NCBI RefSeq assembly: GCF_938028735.1 | Contig: NZ_CALIMF010000006.1 | Location: forward strand, 1-64,000 | DNA length: 64,000 nucleotides | Origin: an uncultured Thermanaerothrix sp. | GTDB taxonomy: Bacteria > Chloroflexota > Anaerolineae > Anaerolineales > Anaerolineaceae | Direction: 5' to 3' | In this document: positions 27,304 through 35,420 of the stretch, in pieces | Numbering within the stretch: the first letter of the stretch is position 1 | Layout of the letters: the number at the start of each line of letters is the position of its first letter | Notes under the pieces: model-generated | Told to the model about the DNA's origin: nothing | Seen by the model: the letters and a program-made list of their open reading frames with translations, nothing else | Databases searched by the model: none | Program-made: the position numbers and the translations under genes

Positions 27304-28035
27304 TTACTTCACAACCCGGTAGAAATACTCCTCATATCGCGGGTGCTCGGGCGTGCTATCCGGTGCCAACCGGGCGCGCAGACGCTCTTCTAATTCAACC
27401 ATGTTCTCAATCTGGCTGCGATGGGCTCCGAGTGCAGCAATCTTTTGCTCCCAGTACTCAGTCACATCCAAGCGTACGTTTGGCTGCTGTGTCAGCGAAA
27501 ACCATACTTCTCTAACTTCATGTGGTTCTAAGCCCTCATCGGTAATCAGTTCGGGGAAGAACATTGGATTCCCCACCGCCGGAAAAACCGCGTCCAAAAC
27601 GATTTGCCCGGCAGCGCGATGATCGGGATGGTTGATGCGATTGGGCCCTGGAAAATAATTCAATGGGTCACAAGTAACCACGACATCCGGGCGCTCCTGG
27701 CGGATAATCCGCACGGCATCGCGCCGCGCCTCCAGCGAGGGCAATAAGTAGCCATCTGGATAATTCAAGAATCGCACGCGTTTGACTCCCAAGAGCATCG
27801 CCGCCTTTCGCTGCTCCTCTTCCCGGATTTGCTTGAGTGTCTCCGGTGGAATTATTCGCCCATTGACCCCTTTATCTCCTTTTGTGAATAGACAATAAAC
27901 AACTTCATGCCCACGCGCGCACCAATAGGCGATGGAGGCGCCACAGAAAAATTCAGGGTCATCCGGATGCGCCAGAAAAACCAGGATTTTGCGGGGTGAG
28001 TCCCAATCCACGAAGAGTTCCATTCTGTTTTCCAT
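27304..28035 (-). CDS. PIG-L family LmbE-like deacetylase
   Basis: A protein of 243 residues from ATG 28035. The frame is open to 28101, but that would overlap the PSP1 gene and no ribosome site favours it. Zinc-site motifs of the PIG-L fold are AHPDDPEFFCGA near the N terminus and NHPDHRAAGQIV near residue 135. The family removes N-acetyl groups from GlcNAc-containing conjugates, for example in low-molecular-weight thiol synthesis (BshB/MshB) or glycolipid turnover. The partner glycosyltransferase or ligase for bacillithiol or mycothiol is not in the window, so the substrate is open. Confidence 0.9.
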   Translation of the reverse strand: MENRMELFVDWDSPRKILVFLAHPDDPEFFCGASIAYWCARGHEVVYCLFTKGDKGVNGRIIPPETLKQIREEEQRKAAMLLGVKRVRFLNYPDGYLLPSLEARRDAVRIIRQERPDVVVTCDPLNYFPGPNRINHPDHRAAGQIVLDAVFPAVGNPMFFPELITDEGLEPHEVREVWFSLTQQPNVRLDVTEYWEQKIAALGAHRSQIENMVELEERLRARLAPDSTPEHPRYEEYFYRVVK

Positions 28036-28045
28036 AACACTAAAT

Positions 28046-28927
28046 TTAACGTTTCCCTTTTGATTTATCCGCAGACGGATTAGCAGGTGATCCCCCGCCA
28101 TTGGCGGGTTTGATTTCCTCTTTTGAGAATTCGCGCACCCCCACCTCAGGAATTTCCACCTTTACCTTTCCCATCAAGATGTTCAGGTCCACCACTTTCC
28201 CCTCACCCGCGGGAGTAAGAACACGCTTGTTGCGCTTAGGAAGATCACGGCAGGCCTCGCAATATTGTTCGTATTCGTAGATAAGACAGCAACGCAACCG
28301 GCCACACATCCCAGTGATCTCGGCCGGGGTAAGGGAGATGTCCTGCTCTTTGGCCATGCGTATTGAGATGGAGTTGAACTCGGTCAAAAACTTCGCGCAG
28401 CAACGCGTTTCCAGGCCGCATGCACCCATTCCACCCATGTACTTGGCCACATCTCGTGGCCCCAAAAGGCGGTACTCGATCTGCACAGTAGGAAAGAGCT
28501 TTTGCACCGCCTGACGAAACGCTTTGAGGTCTTGCTTCTCCTCCGTTTCACTGCTGTACAAAATCGCCAGGTGAGTTCCATCCAGGCTGTACTCTGCACC
28601 GATAACTTTGACCCCGTTCAAGCCCAATTCATTAACTTTTTGCGTGCACAAATAGATGGCCTGCTGTTCCTTGGCCTGCCACAACTGGCGCAAGAGCAGA
28701 TCGCGTGGGGTTGCCAGACGGCTAATGGGTTTCCATTCTCCCTCGGGAGGGCGACCGGGCGTTGTCACGATCTGAACAACCTCCCCAATCTGCCAACCCC
28801 GCGTGGTTTCTACCACCACACGATCCCCCACCTCTACTACTCCCAGATGGGTGGCATTGTAATGATAAACTTTTCCTACCTTCGAAAATCGAACCCCAAC
28901 AATCAAGGGGTCGGTGCCTGACGCCAT
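28046..28927 (-). CDS. PSP1-domain protein (RicT/YaaT-like)
   Basis: A protein of 293 residues from ATG 28927; the frame is open to 28948 but that overlaps mrp. The PSP1 C-terminal domain is clear, with conserved cysteines in CGLETRCC and MCGRLRCCLIYEYEQYCEACRDLPK. In Bacillus, the homologue RicT is part of the Fe-S-carrying RicAFT complex acting on RNA processing and competence/sporulation. The acidic-basic tail after about 270 is low complexity. It directly follows the mrp gene, fitting an Fe-S theme in this operon. Confidence 0.88.
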   Translation of the reverse strand: MASGTDPLIVGVRFSKVGKVYHYNATHLGVVEVGDRVVVETTRGWQIGEVVQIVTTPGRPPEGEWKPISRLATPRDLLLRQLWQAKEQQAIYLCTQKVNELGLNGVKVIGAEYSLDGTHLAILYSSETEEKQDLKAFRQAVQKLFPTVQIEYRLLGPRDVAKYMGGMGACGLETRCCAKFLTEFNSISIRMAKEQDISLTPAEITGMCGRLRCCLIYEYEQYCEACRDLPKRNKRVLTPAGEGKVVDLNILMGKVKVEIPEVGVREFSKEEIKPANGGGSPANPSADKSKGKR

Positions 28928-28931
28928 ACCA

Positions 28932-30017
28932 CTAACCCGTGATCTCAATCTTTGGGAGCGGCTGTTCCCCTTGCAAAGCCGTTATGCTGATCTGTGCGGC
29001 CAGACGGCGAGCAATATTTAACAACGCCTTGGCTGACGCGGATTCAGGTTGGGCAAGCACAATAGGTGAACCATGATCACCGCCGATACGCACGGCAGGA
29101 TCTAGGGGTATGCTCCCTAGAAATGGAACACCGGCTTTTTGAGCCAGCTTTTCACCGCCTCCTTGCCCAAAGACATCCACACGGCTACCGTCTGGAAGTT
29201 CCAGAAAACTCATATTTTCAATGACCCCTAGAATTGGGACGTTGAGTTCGCGGAACATCTCCAGGCTTCGGGCAGCATCTTCCACAGAAACCGCTTGCGG
29301 CAGAGTTACAATAACAGCTCCGGTCAAGGGAATGGATTGTGCCAAACTTAGGGGAGCATCCCCGGTGCCAGGGGGCAAATCAATAATCAGATAGTCCAAT
29401 TCCCCCCAACTCACATCCGAGAGGAACTGACGAATCGCTGAATGAAGCATTGGGCCGCGCCATATTAACGGCTTCCCCTGGGGAACAAGAAAACCGATGG
29501 ACATCACTTTAACCCCAAAGGCCTCAGCCGGGACCAATTTCTCGCCTTGGAACGGAGGCAAACGATCCACGCCCAACATGGTGGGCACGTTGGGCCCGTA
29601 AATGTCAGCATCCATAAGCCCCACCGTAGCCCCTTCCTTCGCCAAGGCTACCGCTAGGTTAACCGCGACGGTGGTCTTTCCAACTCCACCTTTCCCCGAG
29701 GCTACCGCCACTGCGTTTTTTACCGGCAATTGCAGGCTACCGCGAATACGACCATCTGAAGCCACCGTAGCCTGCACACTAACTTTCACTTCCTTAACCC
29801 CGGGTAGCGAGAGCAGGGCTGCCTTGACTTCATCTGTAATTTGGTCCCGCAACGGACAGGCTGGGGTCGTCAAAACGATTTCGACCTCAACTACTCCATC
29901 CACCATTTCAAGGCGACGCACCATATTTAAACTGACAATATCACGTCCCAATTCGGGGTCTTTTACCTGGCGGAGAGCCGCCAAAAGAGACTCTTGGGAT
30001 AAAGTATTTGGGCTCAT
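28932..30017 (-). CDS. mrp: Mrp/ApbC-type P-loop ATPase
   Basis: The 361-residue protein has an N-terminal MIP18/DUF59 domain (about 8-85, with TPACPLRD) and a MinD/Mrp ATPase with deviant Walker A GKGGVGKTT at 108-116, DADIYGPN and IDLPPGTGD. Such proteins carry and deliver iron-sulfur clusters. The usual CXXC after ENMS in Mrp/Nbp35 is absent here (ENMSFLELPDGS), so cluster binding must use other residues or be lost. Its place downstream of nuoB-nuoCD-nuoI, all cluster-rich subunits, supports a maturation role. It starts 45 bases after the 110-residue CXXC protein gene. Confidence 0.93.
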   Translation of the reverse strand: MSPNTLSQESLLAALRQVKDPELGRDIVSLNMVRRLEMVDGVVEVEIVLTTPACPLRDQITDEVKAALLSLPGVKEVKVSVQATVASDGRIRGSLQLPVKNAVAVASGKGGVGKTTVAVNLAVALAKEGATVGLMDADIYGPNVPTMLGVDRLPPFQGEKLVPAEAFGVKVMSIGFLVPQGKPLIWRGPMLHSAIRQFLSDVSWGELDYLIIDLPPGTGDAPLSLAQSIPLTGAVIVTLPQAVSVEDAARSLEMFRELNVPILGVIENMSFLELPDGSRVDVFGQGGGEKLAQKAGVPFLGSIPLDPAVRIGGDHGSPIVLAQPESASAKALLNIARRLAAQISITALQGEQPLPKIEITG

Positions 30018-30062
30018 GATTACTCCTTTCGTAAGTCCAATTGTAATGCAAACTGAGACACT

Positions 30063-30395
30063 TCACACACTTTTGGCCCGCTCCAATAAAAATGCCTCCG
30101 CCTCAGCACGGCAACGCTCGAATTGCTCAATTAATTCTTTATCCTGACCTCGATAGCGGCGAATGGTCATGCGGGCACATTGGGTGCATCCCCGCATTCC
30201 ACGAAAGGAGTCAGCACTGCAGATCAAACAGTTACTCACTCGTGCCATCAAAAGCGTGAAAGCCACTTGATCAATCAACGGGATATTTTCCGCCTCTAAT
30301 CGAGCAATCAAATCTTGCCAGAGGGGACCGCGCAAATCCTTCAGGTAGGGTAGCACTCGCAGCGGAAACAGCAATTCGGTATCTTCATTATACAT
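30063..30395 (-). CDS. Uncharacterised 110-residue protein with two CXXC pairs
   Basis: I do not recognise the family. The short soluble protein has CLIC near residue 57 and CTQC near residue 70 (roughly CX2C-X11-CX2C), enough for a zinc or Fe-S site, followed by a charged helical C terminus (KELIEQFERCRAEAEAFL). It begins 5 bases after the nuoI stop, so it is almost certainly co-transcribed with the complex I genes. An assembly factor or small electron carrier is possible but unsupported. Base usage is like its neighbours. Confidence 0.7.
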   Translation of the reverse strand: MYNEDTELLFPLRVLPYLKDLRGPLWQDLIARLEAENIPLIDQVAFTLLMARVSNCLICSADSFRGMRGCTQCARMTIRRYRGQDKELIEQFERCRAEAEAFLLERAKSV

Positions 30396-30400
30396 GGCAA

Positions 30401-31009
30401 CTATCCCGCCGTAGATCCAGCCTTTTTCGCATCACCCTTCTGAGCCCGCGCTGCCTCTTCGAGAGCATAATCCGTTGGTCGTATAGAGGCGTAATAAGAG
30501 ACGGGCTTAGCAAGTTTTTCAAGGTCGTAAATATGCTCGCTCAAGCGATTATATGAGGCAATCTCATAATCGTGATCCATTTTAATCGCATCAAAAGGAC
30601 AAAATTCAGCGCAAAATCCGCAATTCATGCAGATATCAACGTCAATATAAAACGCTGCTGGTGCAGGAATGGGTCGTCCCGTCTGCGGGTCATTTCTGCG
30701 CACAATCCAAATGCACTGGGGTGGACATACCTTAGCACAAATCCCGCAAGAAGTGCACCGCATCTGCTTCTCACCATTAGGACCTTCCTCATAAACCAGA
30801 AAAGGCAGATAACGGAACGCCTCTGGGACCGGAAGTTTCTCCTCCGGATATTGCACGGTGAATATCCCGCGCACATCGCTACTACGACGCGCCTCAACCC
30901 CCTCAGGGGTGAAATAACGTCGTTTGCCATAGCGCAAATCCTCAATATATGTAACAACCAAATGCTTGAAAGTCACCCACAGGCTTTTCAAAACGCCCCA
31001 ACCAGTCAC
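30401..31009 (-). CDS. nuoI: NADH-quinone oxidoreductase subunit I
   Basis: A protein of 202 residues from GTG 31009, chosen because AGGAGG sits 5 bases upstream; the open frame runs further 5' into nuoCD. It has the two 4Fe-4S motifs of NuoI: Cys85, Cys88, Cys91, Cys95 (CTSCGICAKVC) and Cys127, Cys130, Cys133, Cys137 (CMNCGFCAEFC), which form the N6a/N6b electron path to NuoB. There is also a conserved N-terminal amphipathic part (KHLVVTYIEDLRYGKR). It would sit at the membrane-facing arm of complex I. It follows nuoCD directly. Confidence 0.94.
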   Translation of the reverse strand: MTGWGVLKSLWVTFKHLVVTYIEDLRYGKRRYFTPEGVEARRSSDVRGIFTVQYPEEKLPVPEAFRYLPFLVYEEGPNGEKQMRCTSCGICAKVCPPQCIWIVRRNDPQTGRPIPAPAAFYIDVDICMNCGFCAEFCPFDAIKMDHDYEIASYNRLSEHIYDLEKLAKPVSYYASIRPTDYALEEAARAQKGDAKKAGSTAG

Positions 31010-31022
31010 ACCAACCTCCTCG

Positions 31023-32762
31023 CTACCGATCGACTTCGCCCAACACGATGTCAATAGAACCGAGAATAGCAACCACATCTGCCACCTTGTGGCCTATCGC
31101 CATATCCGCTAAACTGGTCAGGTTGATGAACGAAGGGGCACGGACGTGGTAACGCCAAGGATTAGGTTTGCCGTTTGAGACCACATAGAAGCCCAGCTCA
31201 CCCTTGGGGCCTTCCACACGTCCATAAGCCTCACCCGGCGGAACCCGCACCTGATATTGTGGTTTTCCAGTCATGATGGGTCCATCAGGGATATCTCGTA
31301 GCACTTGCTGCAAAATGCGCAGACTTTGGCGCATTTCATCCAGCCGGATTAAGTAACGATCATAAATATCCCCATGATAACGAACCGCCACATCAAACTC
31401 CAGCCGGTCATAAATGCTATAAGGTTCAGCCCGCCGCACATCGTAAGGGACACCTGAGGCACGCAACACCGGCCCTGAAGCCGAGTTGGCAATGGCCTGT
31501 TCGGCAGTCAGCACGCCCACACCTTCACACCGCTCACGCACAATTTCATTGTGGGTTAGGAACTCATCCATTTCATCTACTTTGCGCGGCAAGCGGTCGT
31601 ACACTAGACGGCGAACTTTGGCCAAAATATCCGCCGAAACATCGCGTGCCACACCACCAAAGCGAAAATAATTGCACATCATCCGCGAACCCGAAACAGC
31701 CTCAAAAACGTCCAGGATGAGTTCTCGTTCTTCAATGGCATAAAGAGCAGGCGTAAAGTAAGCCCCCAGATCATTAAGCAGAAAGCCAATTGCAAAAATA
31801 TGGTTGAGAAAACGGGTTAATTCTGCCATCATGACCCGAATGTATTCAGCCCGCTCTGGGGGTTTAATCCCCATTAACTTTTCAACCGCCAAAGCATAAC
31901 CAAAATTGTTACTCATCGAACAAAGATAGTCCAGACGATCGGTAAAGGGCATATTCTGAAGGAATGTGTTCCGCTCTCCGATTTTCTCGTGATTACGGTG
32001 CAAATATCCCATGATTGGCTTAAGATCTAGGATGGTTTCCTCACTTAGCGAAACAACCATCCGGAAAACGCCGTGGGTTGAGGGATGTTGGGGCCCCAGA
32101 TTGACCACTAGAGTATCCGTATGAAAGTCGTCGTCTTCGCCAATGCGCTTGAGAGCCCGATAGACAGCCTCGTCATCAGGAGACGTCCAGGTTTCCGGAT
32201 CAAAGCCAGGAGGGTACTGTACGTTGTCTCCAAAGGGATTACGATCTTCTGCGCGAAAGACAAAACCCTCCGGCCAACGGCTCTTAAAGGGTTTGGCTTC
32301 TTCCTCAAAGTAAGGCTCACGCCAATCCTTGCGCAATGGAAACCCGGCAAAACCTTCCCACATCAGGATACGCCGTAAGTCGGGATGACCCTCAAAACGA
32401 ATGCCCAACAGGTCCCACGCTTCACGTTCCTGAAACTCCGCACCTCGAAACAACGGTACCAGCGAGGGCACTCGTGGCTCCTCTCGAGGCGTTTGTACTT
32501 TAAGAACCAGCGCAGGGCCCCCAAGAGTCTTATAGAGATGATAAACGACCTCCATCTTGCCCTCAGGGAGATAATCCACCCCAGTCACCGAGGAAAGATA
32601 ATCGTAACCGTACTCATCCCGTAGTTGACGTACCACATCCAATAAATGTTCGCGTCCAACTATATATCCTTGATACCCAGGGCGGGTATCCAGTTGGACT
32701 TTGTTGGGGAACAGGTTGACCAAATCCGGAATCTGGGCAATCTTGGGTACGGCTTCACTCAT
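31023..32762 (-). CDS. nuoCD: NADH-quinone oxidoreductase subunits C and D, fused
   Basis: The 579-residue fusion has a NuoC part (about 1-165, with [21 protein letters not shown] and [12 protein letters not shown]) and a NuoD part (about 190-579, with [25 protein letters not shown] and [13 protein letters not shown]). The NuoD part lacks the CXXC pairs that bind Ni-Fe in hydrogenase large subunits, so this is a quinone-site subunit, not a hydrogenase. Its start overlaps nuoB by 8 bases. The set here is only B, C/D and I; the other subunits must lie elsewhere or the complex is reduced. Confidence 0.95.
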   Translation of the reverse strand: MSEAVPKIAQIPDLVNLFPNKVQLDTRPGYQGYIVGREHLLDVVRQLRDEYGYDYLSSVTGVDYLPEGKMEVVYHLYKTLGGPALVLKVQTPREEPRVPSLVPLFRGAEFQEREAWDLLGIRFEGHPDLRRILMWEGFAGFPLRKDWREPYFEEEAKPFKSRWPEGFVFRAEDRNPFGDNVQYPPGFDPETWTSPDDEAVYRALKRIGEDDDFHTDTLVVNLGPQHPSTHGVFRMVVSLSEETILDLKPIMGYLHRNHEKIGERNTFLQNMPFTDRLDYLCSMSNNFGYALAVEKLMGIKPPERAEYIRVMMAELTRFLNHIFAIGFLLNDLGAYFTPALYAIEERELILDVFEAVSGSRMMCNYFRFGGVARDVSADILAKVRRLVYDRLPRKVDEMDEFLTHNEIVRERCEGVGVLTAEQAIANSASGPVLRASGVPYDVRRAEPYSIYDRLEFDVAVRYHGDIYDRYLIRLDEMRQSLRILQQVLRDIPDGPIMTGKPQYQVRVPPGEAYGRVEGPKGELGFYVVSNGKPNPWRYHVRAPSFINLTSLADMAIGHKVADVVAILGSIDIVLGEVDR

Positions 32763-33417
32763 TGGAAACTTCTCCTTCTTGCGCCTGCGTCGCTTGGCGG
32801 CGGGTCACTTCGCGGATTAAAGCATATTTGCGTGGATCCATTAAGTCCGGGCCCAACACCGGTATGGGAATGGGTTCAGCCGCGCCTTTTTGGTACCAAG
32901 GTAAATCACGTAGAGATTGGCGCTCGATCTTCTTTTGTAGGGCTATCAGCCCGTTCAAGAGTGCCTGTGGGGTGGGTGGGCAACCAGGGATATAAACATC
33001 TACTGGGATGAACTTATCAATTCCCGAGACAACATTGTACCCCTCTTTAAAAGGCCCACCTCCAGAAGCACAGGCCCCCATAGCAATTACATAACGCGGC
33101 TCTGCCATTTGGTTGTAAAGGCGCACGATCTGGGGCACCATTTTCTTAGTCACAGTGCCGGAAACAATGAGCACGTCGCTCTGGCGAGGGCTTGGTCGCA
33201 TGACCTCCATACCAAAGCGCGCCAAATCATAACGGCTGGCAGCCGTGGCAATCATTTCAATTGCGCAACAGGCCAGCCCAAACATCATCGGCCAGAGAGA
33301 ATTAGCCCGCCCCCAGTTATAAATGCGTTCTAGCGTTGTGATGGTGACTTGATGGCGAAGTTCTGGGGGAATCTCATAACCTGGGGTAGTCATTTCAGTT
33401 ATTTCCTTCTCACTCAT
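32755..33417 (-). CDS. nuoB: NADH-quinone oxidoreductase subunit B
   Basis: The 220-residue protein carries the N2 4Fe-4S ligands Cys50, Cys51, Cys116 and Cys146 ([23 protein letters not shown]). The adjacent Cys-Cys pair is diagnostic of NuoB. It would pass electrons from NuoI to quinone at the NuoD interface. AAGGGA precedes ATG 33417. It is the first gene of a long minus-strand run and has a strong promoter at 33486-33513, divergent from a SufR-like regulator gene. The C-terminal tail after about 165 is longer than the minimal family length and is charged. Confidence 0.95.
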   Translation of the reverse strand: MSEKEITEMTTPGYEIPPELRHQVTITTLERIYNWGRANSLWPMMFGLACCAIEMIATAASRYDLARFGMEVMRPSPRQSDVLIVSGTVTKKMVPQIVRLYNQMAEPRYVIAMGACASGGGPFKEGYNVVSGIDKFIPVDVYIPGCPPTPQALLNGLIALQKKIERQSLRDLPWYQKGAAEPIPIPVLGPDLMDPRKYALIREVTRRQATQAQEGEVSNE

Positions 33418-33485
33418 TGGCGCATCCCTTCAGTTAAGGGCCTACTTGCAAACATGGGGGGTGATCTCATGGGAGTGCTTTTTCC

Positions 33486-33513
33486 ATTGTACCGAAGTTT
33501 GCCGGTTTGTCAA
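33486..33513 (-). promoter_or_regulatory. Promoter of the nuoB operon
   Basis: On the minus strand a consensus TTGACA (33508-33513) and TACAAT (33486-33491) are separated by 16 bp, predicting a start near 33479 and a leader of about 60 bases. It is one of the best sigma-70-type matches in the window. Confidence 0.75.
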
Positions 33514-33524
33514 CTATTGATTTA

Positions 33525-33540
33525 TAAAAAATATTTTTTA
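33525..33540. promoter_or_regulatory. Perfect 16-bp A/T palindrome between divergent promoters
   Basis: TAAAAAATATTTTTTA is its own reverse complement. It sits 12 bp upstream of the nuoB -35 box and touches the -35-like TTTACG (33538-33543) of the facing regulator gene. That is where an operator for the SufR-like regulator would be expected to act on both directions. Being pure A/T, it might instead be a bent UP-element; the operator role is inference. Confidence 0.45.
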
Positions 33541-33566
33541 CGTTAATACCCAAAAAGTGATAAAAT
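33538..33566 (+). promoter_or_regulatory. Possible promoter of the SufR-like regulator gene
   Basis: TTTACG (33538-33543) and TAAAAT (33561-33566) are 17 bp apart. The predicted start near 33573 leaves only about 8 bases before ATG 33581, which has no ribosome site, so the mRNA could be almost leaderless. Confidence 0.4.
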
Positions 33567-33580
33567 AGATTTAAAACCCG

Positions 33581-34198
33581 ATGAAGGATACGCGTTCCCT
33601 TATTCTTAATTTTGTCCGGCGCCATCCATTCAGCACCGCCCATGAAATTGCGCGTGGGCTCGATCTCACCCCCGCGGATATTCGTTACCATATCAGGGCC
33701 TTGGTCAAAGAGGGGCACCTGCGTAGCCTCTTACCTCCTCGGTACCATCCAAGACGCGGGCGTCCGGCCGCTGTTTATTTCCCAGTCCATACCCCATCAC
33801 CGCATGCTTTATTATGGCTATGCGAGACTTTGATGCGCGCCCTCCCTACACAGTCTGGGCTATCTCTCTTGGACTCCATTAAAGGCCTAGTAGAGTCCCT
33901 TCCCCTTGAGTCCTTTTCCTCTTCAGCCTCGCCCCCTGCTAAGCGCCTCAATGAGATGATGCACTACTTAAAAAACAAGGGATATGAGGCACGTTGGGAA
34001 GCTCGATCTTCCGGCCCTATGATTGCCCTTTCCAACTGCCCCTTCTGGCCTCTCCCCCTGCGCCTTCCCCACTTATGCCTATTCGATAGGCATCTCCTGG
34101 AACGCTTGAGTGGATTGACCCTGGAACAGGTTGAACGCGCTAACTTAGATGAAGGGCTGACGACTTGCCTATTTAAGTTGAAACACCCCAGCGCATAA
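33581..34198 (+). CDS. SufR-like winged-helix regulator with a cysteine sensor domain
   Basis: The 205-residue protein has an N-terminal DeoR/ArsR-like winged helix (about 1-65: STAHEIARGLDLTPADIRYHIRALVKEGHL, then RRGRPAAVYF). The C-terminal domain has Cys153 (SNCPFWPL), Cys166 (HLCLFD) and Cys196 (TTCLFKL). The CX12C spacing and flanking words match SufR, whose Fe-S cluster ligands follow CX12CX13CX14C; the third Cys is missing here. It likely senses Fe-S status or oxygen. Divergence from nuoB, in an Fe-S-rich operon, suggests it controls that operon and itself. Confidence 0.75.
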   Translation: MKDTRSLILNFVRRHPFSTAHEIARGLDLTPADIRYHIRALVKEGHLRSLLPPRYHPRRGRPAAVYFPVHTPSPHALLWLCETLMRALPTQSGLSLLDSIKGLVESLPLESFSSSASPPAKRLNEMMHYLKNKGYEARWEARSSGPMIALSNCPFWPLPLRLPHLCLFDRHLLERLSGLTLEQVERANLDEGLTTCLFKLKHPSA

Positions 34199-34219
34199 AA
34201 CCGCCGGGGGGTTTCAACT
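34176..34219. terminator. Hairpin between convergent genes
   Basis: AGTTGAAACACCCC (34176-34189) pairs with 34206-34219 over 14 bp with a single mismatch, loop of 16. It spans the end of the regulator gene and the gap to the facing cytochrome gene. There is no strong T-run on either side, so it may be a weak bidirectional terminator. Confidence 0.45.
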
Positions 34220-34225
34220 GTAAAA

Positions 34226-35416
34226 TTATCGTTCCAGGGCACCTGCGGTAATCCACTCTCGAATCACCATCAATTCAGACTCAGTAAATGCCCCAGGATG
34301 ATTCCCCGAGCCCACTATCAAGATCAGGCGACTGCGGTCTGGATCACCTGGCACAATGACAGGGCCACCCTCGCCTCCCCGCATGACCGAACGATAGTCC
34401 ACTACCGAGAAGCCACCTGCCTGTCCATGGCAAGCGCTACAGCGTCGAGCAAAGATGTCTGCGATTCCTCCCTCCCAACTCAGGTTGTCGGCCATGGCTG
34501 CTGGCTGAGTAGCCTGTGCCGTTGCGGTCACGGTTGGAGAGGGCAGAGGCGTAGGGGTGCGTCGCACAAAAACTGCCACCTCGCGCTCAGCAGGGGGCAA
34601 CGTGGTAATGGCCGTTTCTTCGAACGTGACGAAGCGAAATACGCCGTACAACAACGCCAATGATAAGATACTTGCCACTGGGATGTAAACTCGCAATCGG
34701 CGCTTCCGTTCCTCAGGGCTAATTTCGGATTCGGCCTGCCCCTGCTCCAGCATTTCCAACTCAAGGGCATGTTCCTCTTCCATCTCCTCGCGGGTTAAAT
34801 ACCCGGTGAACATACTGGCATTCCAACGGCGAATGTGTACATGATAAAAGTGCCACAACAGGATCGCTAGCACAGCCAGAACCGCCTCTGCACCATGTGC
34901 AACTTTCGCAGCCGGGACGACCTCACCCGGAAGGAAGCGGGTTGTGGCAATCGGATTCCAAAGCATGAAGCCGGTTAGGGCCATGATCACTAGCCCCCAC
35001 ACCAGTGCCCAGTACTCGGCTTTCTCGATGAAGTTATAACGCCCCATCTTCGGGCGTTGCTTTGCCAGGCCTAGATTGAAAGCCAGGGTCTGAAAGGCAT
35101 CCTGGAGGTCCTTAAAGCCTGGCAGCATACTGGCTGACTTCTTTTCAACGTAGAGTTTATATCCAATTGAAACAAGATGGTAAATCGCTTCCACCATGAA
35201 CACAGTAGCCGCAACACGGTGAAGGATGCGAACCATCTCAATGCCACCCAGCAAGCGCACAATCACGGGAGATAAAGGAAAAAGAGCAAATTTCTGTACT
35301 AACCCGGTGACGGCCAGAGTTGTGAACGAGGCAACAAGCAACCAGTGCTCGACCCGTTGAATGATATCAAAACGCAAATAAACCTTAGGCGTCGGTGTTA
35401 CAGTGGAGGTGTCCAT
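34226..35416 (-). CDS. Membrane cytochrome b (FdnI/b561-like) with fused C-terminal cytochrome c domain
   Basis: A protein of 396 residues from ATG 35416; GAGGAG, also the last codons of the upstream gene, provides the ribosome site. It has four or five membrane helices with heme-b candidate histidines in RVEHWLL, ILHRVAAT, VAHGAEAV and LLWHFYHVH. A cytoplasmic acidic segment (TREEMEEEHALELEMLEQ) follows, then another membrane helix and a C-terminal heme-c domain with one CSACH and a closing VIREWITAGAL of the planctomycete-type cytochrome C family. It would exchange electrons between the quinone pool and external cytochromes. It is the last gene of a three-gene operon with two multiheme cytochromes. 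Confidence 0.88.
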   Translation of the reverse strand: MDTSTVTPTPKVYLRFDIIQRVEHWLLVASFTTLAVTGLVQKFALFPLSPVIVRLLGGIEMVRILHRVAATVFMVEAIYHLVSIGYKLYVEKKSASMLPGFKDLQDAFQTLAFNLGLAKQRPKMGRYNFIEKAEYWALVWGLVIMALTGFMLWNPIATTRFLPGEVVPAAKVAHGAEAVLAVLAILLWHFYHVHIRRWNASMFTGYLTREEMEEEHALELEMLEQGQAESEISPEERKRRLRVYIPVASILSLALLYGVFRFVTFEETAITTLPPAEREVAVFVRRTPTPLPSPTVTATAQATQPAAMADNLSWEGGIADIFARRCSACHGQAGGFSVVDYRSVMRGGEGGPVIVPGDPDRSRLILIVGSGNHPGAFTESELMVIREWITAGALER

Positions 35417-35420
35417 TTTC

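Noticed and set aside
31023-32762. Ni-Fe hydrogenase large subunit
   Set aside because: The protein lacks both N- and C-terminal CXXC pairs that bind Ni-Fe; motifs match NuoC and NuoD.
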